Positions 9,816-19,423 of a stretch of 64,000 bases of DNA are shown here, in pieces (the first letter of the stretch is position 1; each line of letters starts with the position of its first letter). The stretch covers positions 1 through 64,000 of the forward strand of contig JAGBBX010000018.1 in NCBI GenBank assembly GCA_017938245.1, read 5' to 3'. A program made the position numbers and the translations under genes. This DNA is from Bacteroidaceae bacterium (lineage in GTDB: Bacteria; Bacteroidota; Bacteroidia; Bacteroidales; Bacteroidaceae). The notes below the pieces were generated by a model. The model saw only the letters and a list, made by a program, of their open reading frames with translations, had not been told where the DNA came from and made no database searches.

Positions 9816-10018
9816 AACCTTTATCAATAGCATTGTTAGCTAATCGCGTGCAAAGATAGTATTTTTATCGGCTCGAACCAATAAAAATTAAAAGTTTTTT
9901 GTGTAAAGTTAAGAAAGTATCTGTTAATTGGGCTAAATGCCATCGGCGAAGCTGACGAGGGGAATTAAAGGTGTGAATATGAAAACTCGCAGTATTCTAC
10001 CAAATTAAACGCGGTGGC

Positions 10019-10037
10019 GGGCGATTAGAAATCGCCC
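10019..10037. repeat. short GGGCGATT/AATCGCCC hairpin
   Basis: Perfect 8-bp stem with a 3-nt loop, GC-rich, inside the otherwise featureless AT-rich gap 9816-10083. It looks like a remnant of a dispersed intergenic hairpin, but no second copy lies in the window. It may also help terminate the Crp/Fnr gene, which ends 47 nt to its right on the minus strand. Confidence 0.35.
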
Positions 10038-10083
10038 CTACAAGCAACCGTTAACAGCAAAGCTCTTTCGAAAAAAAATGCCG

Positions 10084-10761
10084 CTACTCTTCCTGTGGCC
10101 ACACCGTATCGAGAAGATTCTCTAATGAGGGTACCAAAATCTCTTTACGGCTAAGCTCCAACAGTCCTTGCTGCTGCATACTGTTTAGTGCGCGTGAGAT
10201 GTTTATTCTTGTTTCAGATAGCTGATGTGCCAGCTCTTCCATTTTTATAATGAGTCTTTTTTGACCTATCTGTAACTCACTACGCAGGGATATGAAGCGG
10301 GCGATGCGTCCCTCTATGCTTTGCGGAATATTTCGCCATATCTGGTGGTCGAGCATCTGCTCTTGTCGGCTGATGAGGTTCAGCAGGTTTATTCCAAAGA
10401 TATGGTGTTTCGAGAATTCGCTGTAAAGGTAGGCTTTGCTTATTGTGAGGATGCTGCACTCTCCTTTGGCATAATAGCTGTGGCGATAGTCTGTGTGTAT
10501 GCCATACATCGAACCGGGTTCTATGGCAAAGGGGGCGGTGATGGTCTCGAAGAGTTTGTATCCGTTGTCGGGGGTAGAGCGCTCGCTCTCTAACTCTCCT
10601 TGAATGAGTATTACAAAGTTGTCGCAGTTCTCTCCTTTTGCGATGATGCGCTCTCCATCTTTGTGACGGCTGAAACTGAATTTTACTTTGTCAAGGATGG
10701 CTGTTAATTCGTCCTTGCTCATTCCCTGGAAATATGGTAGTTTTAATAGACTCTCGTACAT
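10084..10761 (-). CDS. Crp/Fnr-family transcription regulator
   Basis: 225 residues. N-terminal cyclic-nucleotide-binding-like beta roll (about 10-120; GERIIAKGENCDNFVILIQGELE), a dimerisation helix (about 125-150), and a C-terminal winged helix (about 155-215; MEELAHQLSETRINISRALNSM, the usual Crp recognition region). There is no Fnr-type cysteine cluster, and the cAMP-contact residues of Crp are not clearly kept, so the ligand is unknown. It is transcribed away from miaA. A minus-7 box (TATCTTTG on the minus strand, 10791-10798) lies 30 nt before the start. Its targets are unknown. Confidence 0.85.
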   Translation of the reverse strand: MYESLLKLPYFQGMSKDELTAILDKVKFSFSRHKDGERIIAKGENCDNFVILIQGELESERSTPDNGYKLFETITAPFAIEPGSMYGIHTDYRHSYYAKGECSILTISKAYLYSEFSKHHIFGINLLNLISRQEQMLDHQIWRNIPQSIEGRIARFISLRSELQIGQKRLIIKMEELAHQLSETRINISRALNSMQQQGLLELSRKEILVPSLENLLDTVWPQEE

Positions 10762-10890
10762 CTTTTCCTCTTGTAATTTGAATATTTACACAAAGATAGC
10801 TCTGTTTATTGTTATAATGTATCGCTGCTTACTCCTTTTTTGTCTTTTTTAAGTTAAAAATTGTTGCATTGGGCTGCTGTGGGTAAAATC

Positions 10891-10933
10891 TTAAAGTAAA
10901 CTTTAAATATCTCACTCGTTTGTTTTATCTTTG
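10891..10933 (+). promoter_or_regulatory. miaA promoter with AAAGTAAACTTT palindrome (copy A)
   Basis: Palindrome TTAAAGTAAACTTTAA (10891-10906), then 20 nt after its TTTA a minus-7 box TATCTTTG (10926-10933). The spacer contains CTCACTCGTTTG. The same layout recurs before the GH35 and DUF4494 genes. The palindrome sits where the minus-33 element should be, suggesting an operator overlapping it. Confidence 0.6.
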
Positions 10934-10961
10934 CAGGGAGAGATGCAATAGAACAGAGAAT

Positions 10962-11903
10962 ATGGATAACGTGTCTGCAAAATATGATATGTTGGCTGTT
11001 GTGGGCCCGACGGCTTGTGGCAAGACTGCTCTTGCTGTGGAGCTGGCTATGGCTCTTGGTGGTGAGGTGATAAGTGCCGATAGCCGTCAGGTGTATCGTG
11101 GTATGGATATTGGAACGGGAAAAGACCTTGCCGAGTATGTGCGTGGTGATGTGACTGTTCCTGTGCATCTTGTGGATATTGTGGATGCGGGCGAGAAATA
11201 TAATGTGTTCGAGTTCCAACGCGATTTTCTTGCGGCATATAATGATGTTGTTTCGCGTGGCGCACTTCCTGTGATGTGTGGGGGAAGCGGTATGTATGTC
11301 GAGTCGGTGCTGCGTGGCTATAGGCTGCTGCCTGTGCCCGAGAATCTGCCTCTGCGTGAGCGTCTTGCAAACTATACATTGCCCGAGCTTGAGGCTATTC
11401 TTGCAACGTATAAGACACTGCATAATAATACCGATACCGATACGGTGAAACGTGCAATACGTGCCATTGAGATTGAGGAGTATTATGCCTCGTGCCCTGT
11501 AGAAGAGCGCAGTTTTCCTGTGATAAAGACTCTTACGGTGGGTGTTGATGTCAGTCGTGAGGTGCGACGCGAGAGGATAAGCCGCCGTCTGAGGGCGCGT
11601 CTCGACGAGGGGCTTATCGACGAGGTGCAGACTCTGCTGAATAAAGGAATTACTCCCGAGCAGCTAATTTACTATGGCCTCGAATATAAATTTGTAACGC
11701 TGTATATCACAGGTGCAATGACACGTGAGGAGATGATTGCCGGTCTCGAGATTGCTATCCATCAGTTTGCCAAGAGGCAGATGACGTGGTTTCGCGGTAT
11801 GGAGCGTCGAGGAGTGAAAATCAACTGGGTTGATGCCTCTCTGCCCATAGAAAGACAGATTGAAATAATAAAGGAGTGGTTTTATGATAAAGGCGCAGAA
11901 TGA
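10962..11903 (+). CDS. miaA: tRNA dimethylallyltransferase
   Basis: The enzyme adds a dimethylallyl group to A37 of tRNAs reading UNN codons. Seen: P-loop GPTACGKT near residue 11, SADSRQVYRGMDIGTGK near 40-55 (DSRQVY is the family signature), a GGSGMYVESVLRGY block near 105, and the C-terminal FAKRQMTWFRG. I start it at ATG 10962, not at the in-frame ATG 10920, because the minus-7 box at 10926-10933 lies inside the longer reading frame. Length from here is 313 residues, normal for the family. It overlaps the lipid-kinase gene by 20 nt, so the two are translationally coupled and probably in one operon with kdsA. Confidence 0.92.
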   Translation: MDNVSAKYDMLAVVGPTACGKTALAVELAMALGGEVISADSRQVYRGMDIGTGKDLAEYVRGDVTVPVHLVDIVDAGEKYNVFEFQRDFLAAYNDVVSRGALPVMCGGSGMYVESVLRGYRLLPVPENLPLRERLANYTLPELEAILATYKTLHNNTDTDTVKRAIRAIEIEEYYASCPVEERSFPVIKTLTVGVDVSREVRRERISRRLRARLDEGLIDEVQTLLNKGITPEQLIYYGLEYKFVTLYITGAMTREEMIAGLEIAIHQFAKRQMTWFRGMERRGVKINWVDASLPIERQIEIIKEWFYDKGAE

Positions 11904-12834
11904 TAACAGACACCGTTGGGGAATAATATATTGCCCGAAGGTGGGGGCGTGGAAGCCAATGAAACGGTGGAACGAGATTCGCGATTACCTTAAGGAGCGC
12001 GGGGTCGAGTATGACCTTCTGCAGTCCGAGAATTTCAGTTCTATCGAGCGTCTCACGCGCGTGCTTGCCGATAATGGTTACGAGACAATAGTGCTTGTCG
12101 GTGGCGACGGTGCGCTTCAGGATGCGATAAACGGTATTATGGCATCGGAGAACCGCTCGAAGATTGCTCTTGGGATTATCCCCAATGGTATTGCGAATGA
12201 TTTTGCTCGATATTGGGGACTAAACGATTACGACTACAAACACGCGGTCGATTGTATTATGGCAAGGCGTACACGTGCTGTCGATGTGGGTTGCTGCAGT
12301 TATACAACTGCCGAGGGCGAGCAGAGACGCTATTTTTTGAATGTTCTGAATATTGGTCTTACGGCTCATCTTGTCGAGATTGCCAACCGCAAACGTTATC
12401 TTTTCGCAAGGGCAGTATCGTCGCTGTCGGGACTGATGCATCTGCTTTTTCATCGTCAGAACTATAATATGAAGATAGTGCTTAATAACCAGAGGGTAGA
12501 GCAGAAATTTATGATGCTCTGTATCGGAAATTCGCGTGGCTATGGAATGACTCCAAGCGCGGTGCCGTATAACGGATGGCTCGACGTATCGGCTATAAAG
12601 ATGCCTAAGTTTCTGGGAATGTTACAGGGGCTTTTTATGGTGGCGCGAAAAAAGATAATGAATTATAAGCTGATGGTGCCTTTCCGTACAACCGAAATAA
12701 TAATAGAGAGTGTCGATGATGCTCACGCAGGAATAGATGGACGTCCTTTTGCACCAACTTATCCTATGCGTGTCGAGGTAATACCCGAGGCTTTCAATTT
12801 TATAATGCCAAATAAAAAAATCAAAACAAAATAG
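11884..12834 (+). CDS. diacylglycerol/lipid kinase family protein (YegS/BmrU-like)
   Basis: 316 residues, cytosolic. N-terminal catalytic domain with VLVGGDGALQDAINGI near residue 80 (the GGDG nucleotide motif of DAGK/LCB5 kinases) and IIPNGIANDFARYWG near 105 (PxGxxNDFA). The C-terminal beta-sandwich includes DVGCC and a late HAGIDGRPF segment typical of the family. It should phosphorylate a lipid alcohol using ATP; the substrate (diacylglycerol, sphingoid base or another lipid) cannot be told from sequence. Bacteroidales make sphingolipids, so a sphingoid substrate is possible (inference). The start overlaps the end of miaA, and the stop is 2 nt before kdsA. Confidence 0.85.
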   Translation: MIKAQNDNRHRWGIIYCPKVGAWKPMKRWNEIRDYLKERGVEYDLLQSENFSSIERLTRVLADNGYETIVLVGGDGALQDAINGIMASENRSKIALGIIPNGIANDFARYWGLNDYDYKHAVDCIMARRTRAVDVGCCSYTTAEGEQRRYFLNVLNIGLTAHLVEIANRKRYLFARAVSSLSGLMHLLFHRQNYNMKIVLNNQRVEQKFMMLCIGNSRGYGMTPSAVPYNGWLDVSAIKMPKFLGMLQGLFMVARKKIMNYKLMVPFRTTEIIIESVDDAHAGIDGRPFAPTYPMRVEVIPEAFNFIMPNKKIKTK

Positions 12835-12836
12835 AT

Positions 12837-13640
12837 ATGACAATCAGAGAATTAACAGCGACAGATAAGTTCTTTCTGTTGGCCGGCCCCTGTGTTATAG
12901 AGGGCGAGGAGATGGCTATGCGCATTGCCGAGCGCATTGTGGCAATGACTGCCGACCGTGGTATTCCATACGTGTTCAAAGGTTCGTACCGCAAGGCTAA
13001 TCGTTCGCGTGTCGATTCCTTTACGGGAATTGGTGACGAGAATGCACTGCGTGTGCTGCGTCGTGTGCGCGAGACTTTCAATATCCCGGTGGTTACCGAT
13101 ATTCACTCGGCCGAGGAGGCCGAGATGGCTGCCGAGTATGTCGATATTCTACAGATTCCTGCATTCTTGTGCCGACAGACCGACCTTCTTATCGCTGCGG
13201 CAAAGACCGGTAGAATAGTGAATATCAAGAAAGGTCAATTCCTCTCGCCTATGTCAATGAAATTTGCTGCCGAGAAGGTTGTAGCCGAGGGTGGCGAGGG
13301 GCGTGTAATGCTTACCGAGCGCGGTACTACTTTTGGCTATCAAGACCTTGTGGTCGATTTTCGCAGTATCCCGCAGATGCGCAGTTTTGGCTATCCGGTG
13401 GTGATGGATATAACCCACTCGCTGCAGCAGCCCAATCAGAGCGCCGGTGTTACAGGTGGTATGCCCGAGATGATTGAGACGATGGCAAAAGCAGCGATTG
13501 CAGTGGGTGCCGACGGTCTTTTCATAGAGACGCACGAGAATCCGGCCGAGGCCAAGAGCGATGGTGCAAATATGCTGCGTCTCGACCTGCTCGAGGGGCT
13601 TCTTGACCGTCTGCTTCGTCTGCGCGAGGCAGTATTATAA
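12837..13640 (+). CDS. kdsA: 3-deoxy-8-phosphooctulonate synthase
   Basis: Condenses phosphoenolpyruvate with arabinose-5-phosphate to KDO-8-phosphate, the first committed step to lipopolysaccharide KDO. 267 residues. Motifs: LLAGPCVIEGEE near residue 13, FKGSYRKANRSR near 45-57 (KxxxxKANR), VTDIHSAEEA near 90, QIPAFLCRQTDLL near 110 (QIPxFLxRQ), NIKKGQFLSP near 130, and THSLQQPNQ near 195. The Cys/Asn switch separating metal-dependent from metal-independent forms was not assigned. The start ATG lies 2 nt after the lipid-kinase stop. A KdsC-like phosphatase, the next pathway step, is at 60831. Confidence 0.96.
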   Translation: MTIRELTATDKFFLLAGPCVIEGEEMAMRIAERIVAMTADRGIPYVFKGSYRKANRSRVDSFTGIGDENALRVLRRVRETFNIPVVTDIHSAEEAEMAAEYVDILQIPAFLCRQTDLLIAAAKTGRIVNIKKGQFLSPMSMKFAAEKVVAEGGEGRVMLTERGTTFGYQDLVVDFRSIPQMRSFGYPVVMDITHSLQQPNQSAGVTGGMPEMIETMAKAAIAVGADGLFIETHENPAEAKSDGANMLRLDLLEGLLDRLLRLREAVL

Positions 13641-13693
13641 ATATTTAATACCGTAAACGGCGAGCGGCCTCGATGCTGCTCGTTGTTGTAGAT

Positions 13694-15850
13694 ATGAGTA
13701 GTGTTAAAAGAATAGCTATCGGGTGGTTGTCGGTGCTTGTGGCGCTGTTGTGTACACCTGCGCTCCTGGCTGCCGAGGCTGCCGAGGCGGTGTCGCGTGC
13801 CGATTCGCTAATGGCTGTTCTTGCAGAACGCATCGCAAATAATGACTTTGCTGTTGGCGAGGCGTCGGGAACCCTGTATGTCAAGCAGAGGGTCGACATC
13901 GAGAAAAGGAATATCGGCCTTAATCTTATTCCCGGGATGGCGCGTTTCGACCACGACGAGAGCCGTTTCCTTAGCGAATTGTGCTACGATGTGCGATTCT
14001 TTAAATATGCAATGCCGGTTATAAAGCGCAGGGCATCGGTAACAACGCATCGTCACGGAAGCGGCGAGATTGAACGCGTGCTGCTATTTATGAATCCTAA
14101 ACTTTTTGCCGAGAAAATACTTGAAGAGGGTTATTTGTCGCCGCTTCAGCCAAAGAATATGAATTATTATCGCTACAGCATCGATTCGCTTTATAGCGAT
14201 ACTGCGGGGTGTGTAAAGGTTACCTTCGTGCATCGTTTCGATAATATAAAACTTTTGGAGAGAGGATGGCTGTTGCTTGCCCCCGACTGCTCGGTGCGCG
14301 CCTTCTCGGCTGATGGATGGGACGAGCAGTGCTCGTTTAGTGTACTTTACACAATGGGATGCGATAGTCTGCAACGTAATTTGGCTACAGAGGTGTCGCT
14401 ATCGGTCGATTACAATTTTGCAGGTAATAAATTCAAGGTCGATGCCGATGGAAGATTTTTTTTCGATGCAGTGCTGCCTGTTACCGATGCTCATAAACGT
14501 ATAAGTAAATATAATATCGCGGTGGCATCGTCCGAGAGTCGTCCCGATGAAAAAGTTGTCGACCGCCTCGGGTATGTAGCTACGATGCGCAAACACCCTC
14601 TTTCTCTTGCCGATTCGCTTCTCTACTACGAAAAAGGGGTGTTCGGTGCCTTGCCCAAAGCTGAAAATGATTCAGCCGGTAACGATGCAGTCGATTGGTT
14701 GTGGGATGTTGGTGACCGTATGATTAGCAGCCACTCGTTAGAGTGGAGTGGTGGAAAGGTACGTATGTCGCCACTTGTAAATCCCTCTTATCTTTCATAT
14801 AGTACGGGGCGAGGAGTGTCATATAAAATTGCACTTAATCTCACTAGTGTTGCCAAGAGAGGCGAGGAATTCTCGTTGCGTCCTATGGCCGGATATAACT
14901 TTAAACAAGGTGCTTTCTATTGGGATGTGGACGGGCGTTATCTCTATTCTCCACGTCGCCTTGGAGTGGTGAGCATTGATGTGGGTTCGGGTAACCGCAC
15001 GTATAGCAGCGAGGCGCTCGAGCGTATAGAGAAAATAGCTGCCGATTCGCTCAATTTCGACGACCTCGACCTGGGCTATTTTCGTAATTTCTATGTAAAT
15101 GTGTCGCATAGCCACGAGATTGCAAACGGTTTTGAGCTGTTGGTTGGTGCCAACTACCATCGGCGTACGCTTATTGGTTCGGGTAACGATCGTCTCGAAG
15201 CCTCGGGGGTACATTTGAAAAAAGTATATACCCAGCTTGCTCCGCATATTCGTATTACGTGGCATCCCGGAATGTACTATTATATAAAAGGTACGCGCAA
15301 GGTTAATATAGGTTCGCGTCTGCCTCGTTTTTCTTTGGATGTAGAACAGGGGGTTCACGGTGTTTTGGGCTCTACCGGTACATATACACGTGCCGAACTT
15401 GATGTGCAGTATAACTTTAAGATAAATGAGAGCGATGCGCTCTTTTTGCGTGCCGGTGGTGGCGGATTCTTCTATACAAAAAATACTTACTTTGTCGATT
15501 ATGCTTTTTTAAGACATAACAGCCTGCCTGTCGACCGTAGCGATGAACTCGATGGCGTGTTTCAACTACTCGACTCGGAGTGGTATAATGCGGCAAATAA
15601 ATATTTTAGAACTAATGTGACTTATCAGTCGCCATTCTTTGTGTTGCAGCGTATTTTACCTCGCGTTAACTTCATAAAAAACGAGAGAGTCTATCTTAAT
15701 ACACTCTTTATTTCGCATCTTACTCCTTACTCCGAAATCGGTTACGGTGTAGGCACTCCCTACATCGACTTGGGACTTTTTGTCTGCGGAAAAAACCATC
15801 AATTTCATAAAATTGGCTTTAGAATAAATGTCTCATTGTTCCGAGATTAA
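13694..15850 (+). CDS. DUF5686-type outer-membrane protein
   Basis: About 718 residues from ATG 13694; the in-frame ATG 13673 would put seven extra residues before an otherwise standard signal peptide (SSVKRIAIGWLSVLVALLCTPALLAA). The rest alternates hydrophobic and polar residues and is rich in aromatic beta strands, with a probable C-terminal beta barrel (about 370-718) ending in FRINVSLFRD, a terminal aromatic strand. The length and DSLYSDTAGCVKVTF-like segment fit the DUF5686 family of Bacteroidota. The typical N-terminal carboxypeptidase-regulatory domain is absent. Function unknown; a role in envelope or surface antigen assembly is a guess. It starts 53 nt after kdsA. Confidence 0.72.
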   Translation: MSSVKRIAIGWLSVLVALLCTPALLAAEAAEAVSRADSLMAVLAERIANNDFAVGEASGTLYVKQRVDIEKRNIGLNLIPGMARFDHDESRFLSELCYDVRFFKYAMPVIKRRASVTTHRHGSGEIERVLLFMNPKLFAEKILEEGYLSPLQPKNMNYYRYSIDSLYSDTAGCVKVTFVHRFDNIKLLERGWLLLAPDCSVRAFSADGWDEQCSFSVLYTMGCDSLQRNLATEVSLSVDYNFAGNKFKVDADGRFFFDAVLPVTDAHKRISKYNIAVASSESRPDEKVVDRLGYVATMRKHPLSLADSLLYYEKGVFGALPKAENDSAGNDAVDWLWDVGDRMISSHSLEWSGGKVRMSPLVNPSYLSYSTGRGVSYKIALNLTSVAKRGEEFSLRPMAGYNFKQGAFYWDVDGRYLYSPRRLGVVSIDVGSGNRTYSSEALERIEKIAADSLNFDDLDLGYFRNFYVNVSHSHEIANGFELLVGANYHRRTLIGSGNDRLEASGVHLKKVYTQLAPHIRITWHPGMYYYIKGTRKVNIGSRLPRFSLDVEQGVHGVLGSTGTYTRAELDVQYNFKINESDALFLRAGGGGFFYTKNTYFVDYAFLRHNSLPVDRSDELDGVFQLLDSEWYNAANKYFRTNVTYQSPFFVLQRILPRVNFIKNERVYLNTLFISHLTPYSEIGYGVGTPYIDLGLFVCGKNHQFHKIGFRINVSLFRD

Positions 15851-15898
15851 AGAAAAAATGCGTTTTTTTATACTTTTTTAAAAAAATGTGCCATCTTT

Positions 15899-15930
15899 TT
15901 TGTTATTAATGTTTTTAATGCCTACATTTG
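15899..15930 (+). promoter_or_regulatory. promoter of the glycogen cluster
   Basis: TTTG (15899-15902), 20 nt, TACATTTG (15923-15930): a full match to the Bacteroidota consensus. It leaves an untranslated leader of about 145 nt before the debranching enzyme gene. Confidence 0.6.
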
Positions 15931-16081
15931 AAAGTGATTAGGGTTGCTTTACACCTGTGTAATGTGTTTTGTGCCTTAACTATATATATACCGACATCTT
16001 GACCAACTTTTTGTGTAATTTGTTGCGGTATTTAATTGAGACAAGAGTTTAAATTTTTATTTATCATATAAATTATACGAG

Positions 16082-18037
16082 ATGAGTTATTTGCGATTCG
16101 AAAAAACGCTGATGACGAACTTAGAAGAGTCGTTGCAAAAGGAGATTTTGAGGACAAACCGTTCTGGTGCGTACCACTGTTCGACTATCGTCGACTGCAA
16201 TACCCGTAAATATCACGGATTGCTGGTAGTTCCCATTCCGCAACTCGACGACGAGAATCACGTGCTTCTTTCGTCTTTGGACGAGACTGTGGTTCTTCAC
16301 GGTGCCGAGTTCAACCTTGGACTACACAAGTATAATGCCGACAACTTCAGTCCCCGAGGCAATAAGTACATCCGCGAGTTCGCTTGGGAGCGTGTCCCCA
16401 CAACCATCTATAACGTTGGCGGTGTGTGGCTTAAAAAAGAGAAGGCCTTTGTGCATCACGAGAACAGAATTCTTATCCGTTACACCTTGCTCAAAGCAAA
16501 TACTGCTGTGACATTGCGTCTGCGTCCTTTCCTCGCATTCCGCAGTGTGCGTGAGTATACACACGAGAATCACGCAGCCAACCGCAGCTACCGCGAGGTC
16601 GAGAACGGTATAAGTATGTGTATGTATTCGGGATATCCCGACCTGTATATGCAGCTTAACAAGAAGAATGAGTTCGTTTATCGTCCCGATTGGTACAGAG
16701 GTATCGAGTATGTTAAGGAGCTTGAGAGAGGTTACGACTTTAACGAGGATCTCTTTGTTCCCGGTTACTTCGAGTTGAAGATGAAGGTAGGCGAGAGCAT
16801 TGTCTTCTCGGGTGGTATCGACCCCATCAGCACTCGTACAATGAAGGCTGCCTTTGAACACGAGGAGCAGATTCGTATTCCTCGCGACAACTTTATGCAC
16901 TGTATGGAGTGTGCAGGTAACCAGTTCTTCAATGTTCAAGGCGAGCACATCTACATTCTTGCAGGTTATCCCTGGTTCAAGTGCCGCGCCCGTGACCTCT
17001 TTGTGTCGCTTCCCGGTCTGACACTTACTCCATCGGGCAAGCCCGGCGAGTTCGAGCAGGTGATGCGTACAGCACGTGTAGCTATCGAGGACTTTATCTC
17101 GGATAAGTTCAGTGCAGTCAAGATATACGAGATGGAGCATCCCGATGTTCTTCTGTGGGCTATCTGGGCCATCCAGCAGTATGCCAAGGAGCGTGGTGTC
17201 GAGGCTTGTCGCGATAAATATGGCGACCTTGTTCTTAAAATTATGGATTACATCCGCGCCAATAAACATCTTAATCTGCATCTTGCACCCAACGGATTGC
17301 TCTGCACCAATGGTCGTGACAAGGCTGTTACCTGGATGAACTCTACAGCAAACGGTCGTCCCGTTGTTCCTCGTACAGGTTTTGTAGTAGAGATTAATGC
17401 TCTTTGGTACAATGCTCTTAAGTTTACTCAGGAGATGGCACAGCTTATGGGTAATAACGAGGCTGCCGAGTCTTTGGTACGTCCCATTGCTCTTGCAAAG
17501 CAGGCGTTTGTAGAGGTATTCCTCAACGAGCACGGCTATCTGTACGACTATGTCGATGGCGATTATGTCGACTGGAGCGTACGTCCCAATATGATTTTTG
17601 CAGTGGCACTCGACCACTCTCCGCTTGACAGCAAGCAGCAGAAGAAGGTGCTCGATATTGTAACACGTGAGTTGCTTACTCCTCGTGGATTGCGTTCACT
17701 CTCGCCCAAGAGCGTTGGTTATAACCCCAACTATGTGGGCCCGCAGATTCAGCGCGATTATGCTTACCATCAGGGTACAGTGTGGCCCTGGTTGGGCGCA
17801 TTCTACTACGAGGCGTATCTGAAGATATATAAACTGAGCGGTGTATCGTTCGTAGAGAGACAGATGATTGGTTTCGAGGACGAGATTGTACAGCACTGTG
17901 TAGGTTCTATTCCCGAATTGTTCGATGGTAACCCGCCCTTCAAGGGACGTGGTGCGGTTGCATTTGCAATGAATGTTGCCGGTATCTTAAGAACAAGCCA
18001 TATTCTTAAACAGTACGAATCGAAATTAGAGGCTTAA
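16082..18037 (+). CDS. glycogen debranching enzyme (amylo-alpha-1,6-glucosidase family)
   Basis: 651 residues, no signal peptide, so cytosolic. N-terminal GDE domain (about 10-230; AYHCSTIVDCNTRKYHGLLV) and C-terminal (alpha/alpha)6 amyloglucosidase domain (about 270-640; YPWFKCRARDLFVSLPGL, EINALWYNAL, DWSVRPNMIFA, QRDYAYHQGTVWPWLGAFY). It removes alpha-1,6 branch glucose in glycogen breakdown. One residue to check: the TWMN segment near 420 reads TWMD in many amylo-1,6-glucosidases, although Bacteroidota members may normally carry Asn. It is first of three genes with short gaps; the following glycosyltransferase and GH57 protein point to storage-polysaccharide turnover. Confidence 0.9.
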   Translation: MSYLRFEKTLMTNLEESLQKEILRTNRSGAYHCSTIVDCNTRKYHGLLVVPIPQLDDENHVLLSSLDETVVLHGAEFNLGLHKYNADNFSPRGNKYIREFAWERVPTTIYNVGGVWLKKEKAFVHHENRILIRYTLLKANTAVTLRLRPFLAFRSVREYTHENHAANRSYREVENGISMCMYSGYPDLYMQLNKKNEFVYRPDWYRGIEYVKELERGYDFNEDLFVPGYFELKMKVGESIVFSGGIDPISTRTMKAAFEHEEQIRIPRDNFMHCMECAGNQFFNVQGEHIYILAGYPWFKCRARDLFVSLPGLTLTPSGKPGEFEQVMRTARVAIEDFISDKFSAVKIYEMEHPDVLLWAIWAIQQYAKERGVEACRDKYGDLVLKIMDYIRANKHLNLHLAPNGLLCTNGRDKAVTWMNSTANGRPVVPRTGFVVEINALWYNALKFTQEMAQLMGNNEAAESLVRPIALAKQAFVEVFLNEHGYLYDYVDGDYVDWSVRPNMIFAVALDHSPLDSKQQKKVLDIVTRELLTPRGLRSLSPKSVGYNPNYVGPQIQRDYAYHQGTVWPWLGAFYYEAYLKIYKLSGVSFVERQMIGFEDEIVQHCVGSIPELFDGNPPFKGRGAVAFAMNVAGILRTSHILKQYESKLEA

Positions 18038-18137
18038 GGGGCTTTGAGGCTGTTTAACTCTCTCCTTTGAAAAAAATGAAAGATTTATAAATAGCTTCGC
18101 GATTTCTTAGAATTTAAAAAGTAAAAAGATAAGCATT

Positions 18138-19400
18138 ATGAAAGTACTAATGTTTGGTTGGGAGTTTCCCCCTCATATTTCGGGAGGTCTTGGAACTGCA
18201 AGCTACGGACTTACCAAGGGTTTTGTACCTCAGGGCGACGTAGAGATAAAGTTCTGTATCCCCAAGCCTTATGGTGATGAAGATAACAGCTTCTTGAGAA
18301 TCGTCGGAATGAACAGTGTGCCCATCGTATGGAAAGATGTCGACTCAAGCTATGTCGAGTCACGCGTCGGCTCTATTATCCGTCCCGATGAGTATTATCG
18401 TTATCGCGACCACATCTATGGCGACTTCAGCTATATGAACACCAACGACCTCGGTTGTATGGAGTTTGCAGGTGGTTACCCCGAGAATCTCCACGAAGAG
18501 ATTAATAACTATTCGATAATTGCAGGTGTTGTTGCACGTACCGAGGAGTTCGATATCATTCACTCGCACGACTGGTTGACATACCCCGCAGGTATTCACG
18601 CAAAGCAGGTGTCGGGAAAGAAATTGGTTATCCACGTTCACGCTACCGACTTCGACCGCAGTCGTGGTAATGTAAACCCCACAGTATATGCTATCGAGAA
18701 GAATGGTATGGATCACGCCGACCACATCTTCTGCGTAAGTGAGCTTACACGTCGCACCGTTATCGATAAATACCATCAGCACCCCGATAAGGTGACAACA
18801 CTGCACAATGCGGTAACACCTTTGTCGGACGATATTATGGCTATTGAGCCAAAGAAGATACCCAACGAGAAGGTTGTAACATTCCTCGGTCGTATCACAA
18901 TGCAGAAGGGTCCCGAGTATTTCGTCGAGGCTGCTGCACAGGTGCTCAAAAAGACACGTAACATTCGTTTCTGTATGGCCGGTAGCGGTGATATGATGAA
19001 CGATATGATTAAATTGGTTGCACAGCGCGGTATTGCCGATCGTTTCCACTTCCCCGGATTTATGCGCGGTCGTCAGGTATACGAGTGCTTGAAGGCAAGT
19101 GACGTGTATATTATGCCATCGGTGAGTGAGCCTTTCGGTATCTCTCCCCTCGAGGCTATGCAGTGCGACGTGCCTACCATAATCTCTAAGCAGTCGGGTT
19201 GTGCCGAGATTCTCGACAAATGTATCAAGACCGACTATTGGGATATCAACGCTATGGCGGATGCCATTTACGCCATCTGTAACAATGATTCACTCTATGA
19301 GTATCTTAAGGTAGAGGGTCGTCGCGAGGTTGACGCTATCACCTGGGAGAATGTAGCGCTGAAGTTGCGTAGATTGTATGAAGAAGTAATGGCTCATTAA
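18138..19400 (+). CDS. GT4-type glycosyltransferase / glycogen synthase-like
   Basis: 420 residues, cytosolic. N-terminal MLFGWEFPP-like start (MKVLMFGWEFPPHISGGLGT) with the GGLG loop of glycogen and starch synthases, a Rossmann region with IIHSHDWLTYPAG near 140-150, GRITMQKGPEYFVEA near 255, and the EPFGISPLEAM motif near 330, in which both glutamates of the retaining E-x7-E motif are kept. It should transfer glucose from a nucleotide sugar to a growing alpha-glucan. It follows the debranching gene by 100 nt and precedes the GH57 gene by 23 nt. Confidence 0.88.
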   Translation: MKVLMFGWEFPPHISGGLGTASYGLTKGFVPQGDVEIKFCIPKPYGDEDNSFLRIVGMNSVPIVWKDVDSSYVESRVGSIIRPDEYYRYRDHIYGDFSYMNTNDLGCMEFAGGYPENLHEEINNYSIIAGVVARTEEFDIIHSHDWLTYPAGIHAKQVSGKKLVIHVHATDFDRSRGNVNPTVYAIEKNGMDHADHIFCVSELTRRTVIDKYHQHPDKVTTLHNAVTPLSDDIMAIEPKKIPNEKVVTFLGRITMQKGPEYFVEAAAQVLKKTRNIRFCMAGSGDMMNDMIKLVAQRGIADRFHFPGFMRGRQVYECLKASDVYIMPSVSEPFGISPLEAMQCDVPTIISKQSGCAEILDKCIKTDYWDINAMADAIYAICNNDSLYEYLKVEGRREVDAITWENVALKLRRLYEEVMAH

Positions 19401-19423
19401 AAAAAACAAAACAGAATAAAGAT

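Noticed and set aside
16322..17617. 431-codon frame on the minus strand within the debranching-enzyme gene
   Set aside because: Antisense shadow of a well-conserved gene; no conserved motif and no promoter.
16082..18037. Debranching enzyme as a pseudoenzyme because of TWMN instead of TWMD
   Set aside because: My recollection of Bacteroides relatives is that they share Asn here, so it may be normal in the family; other motifs are intact.
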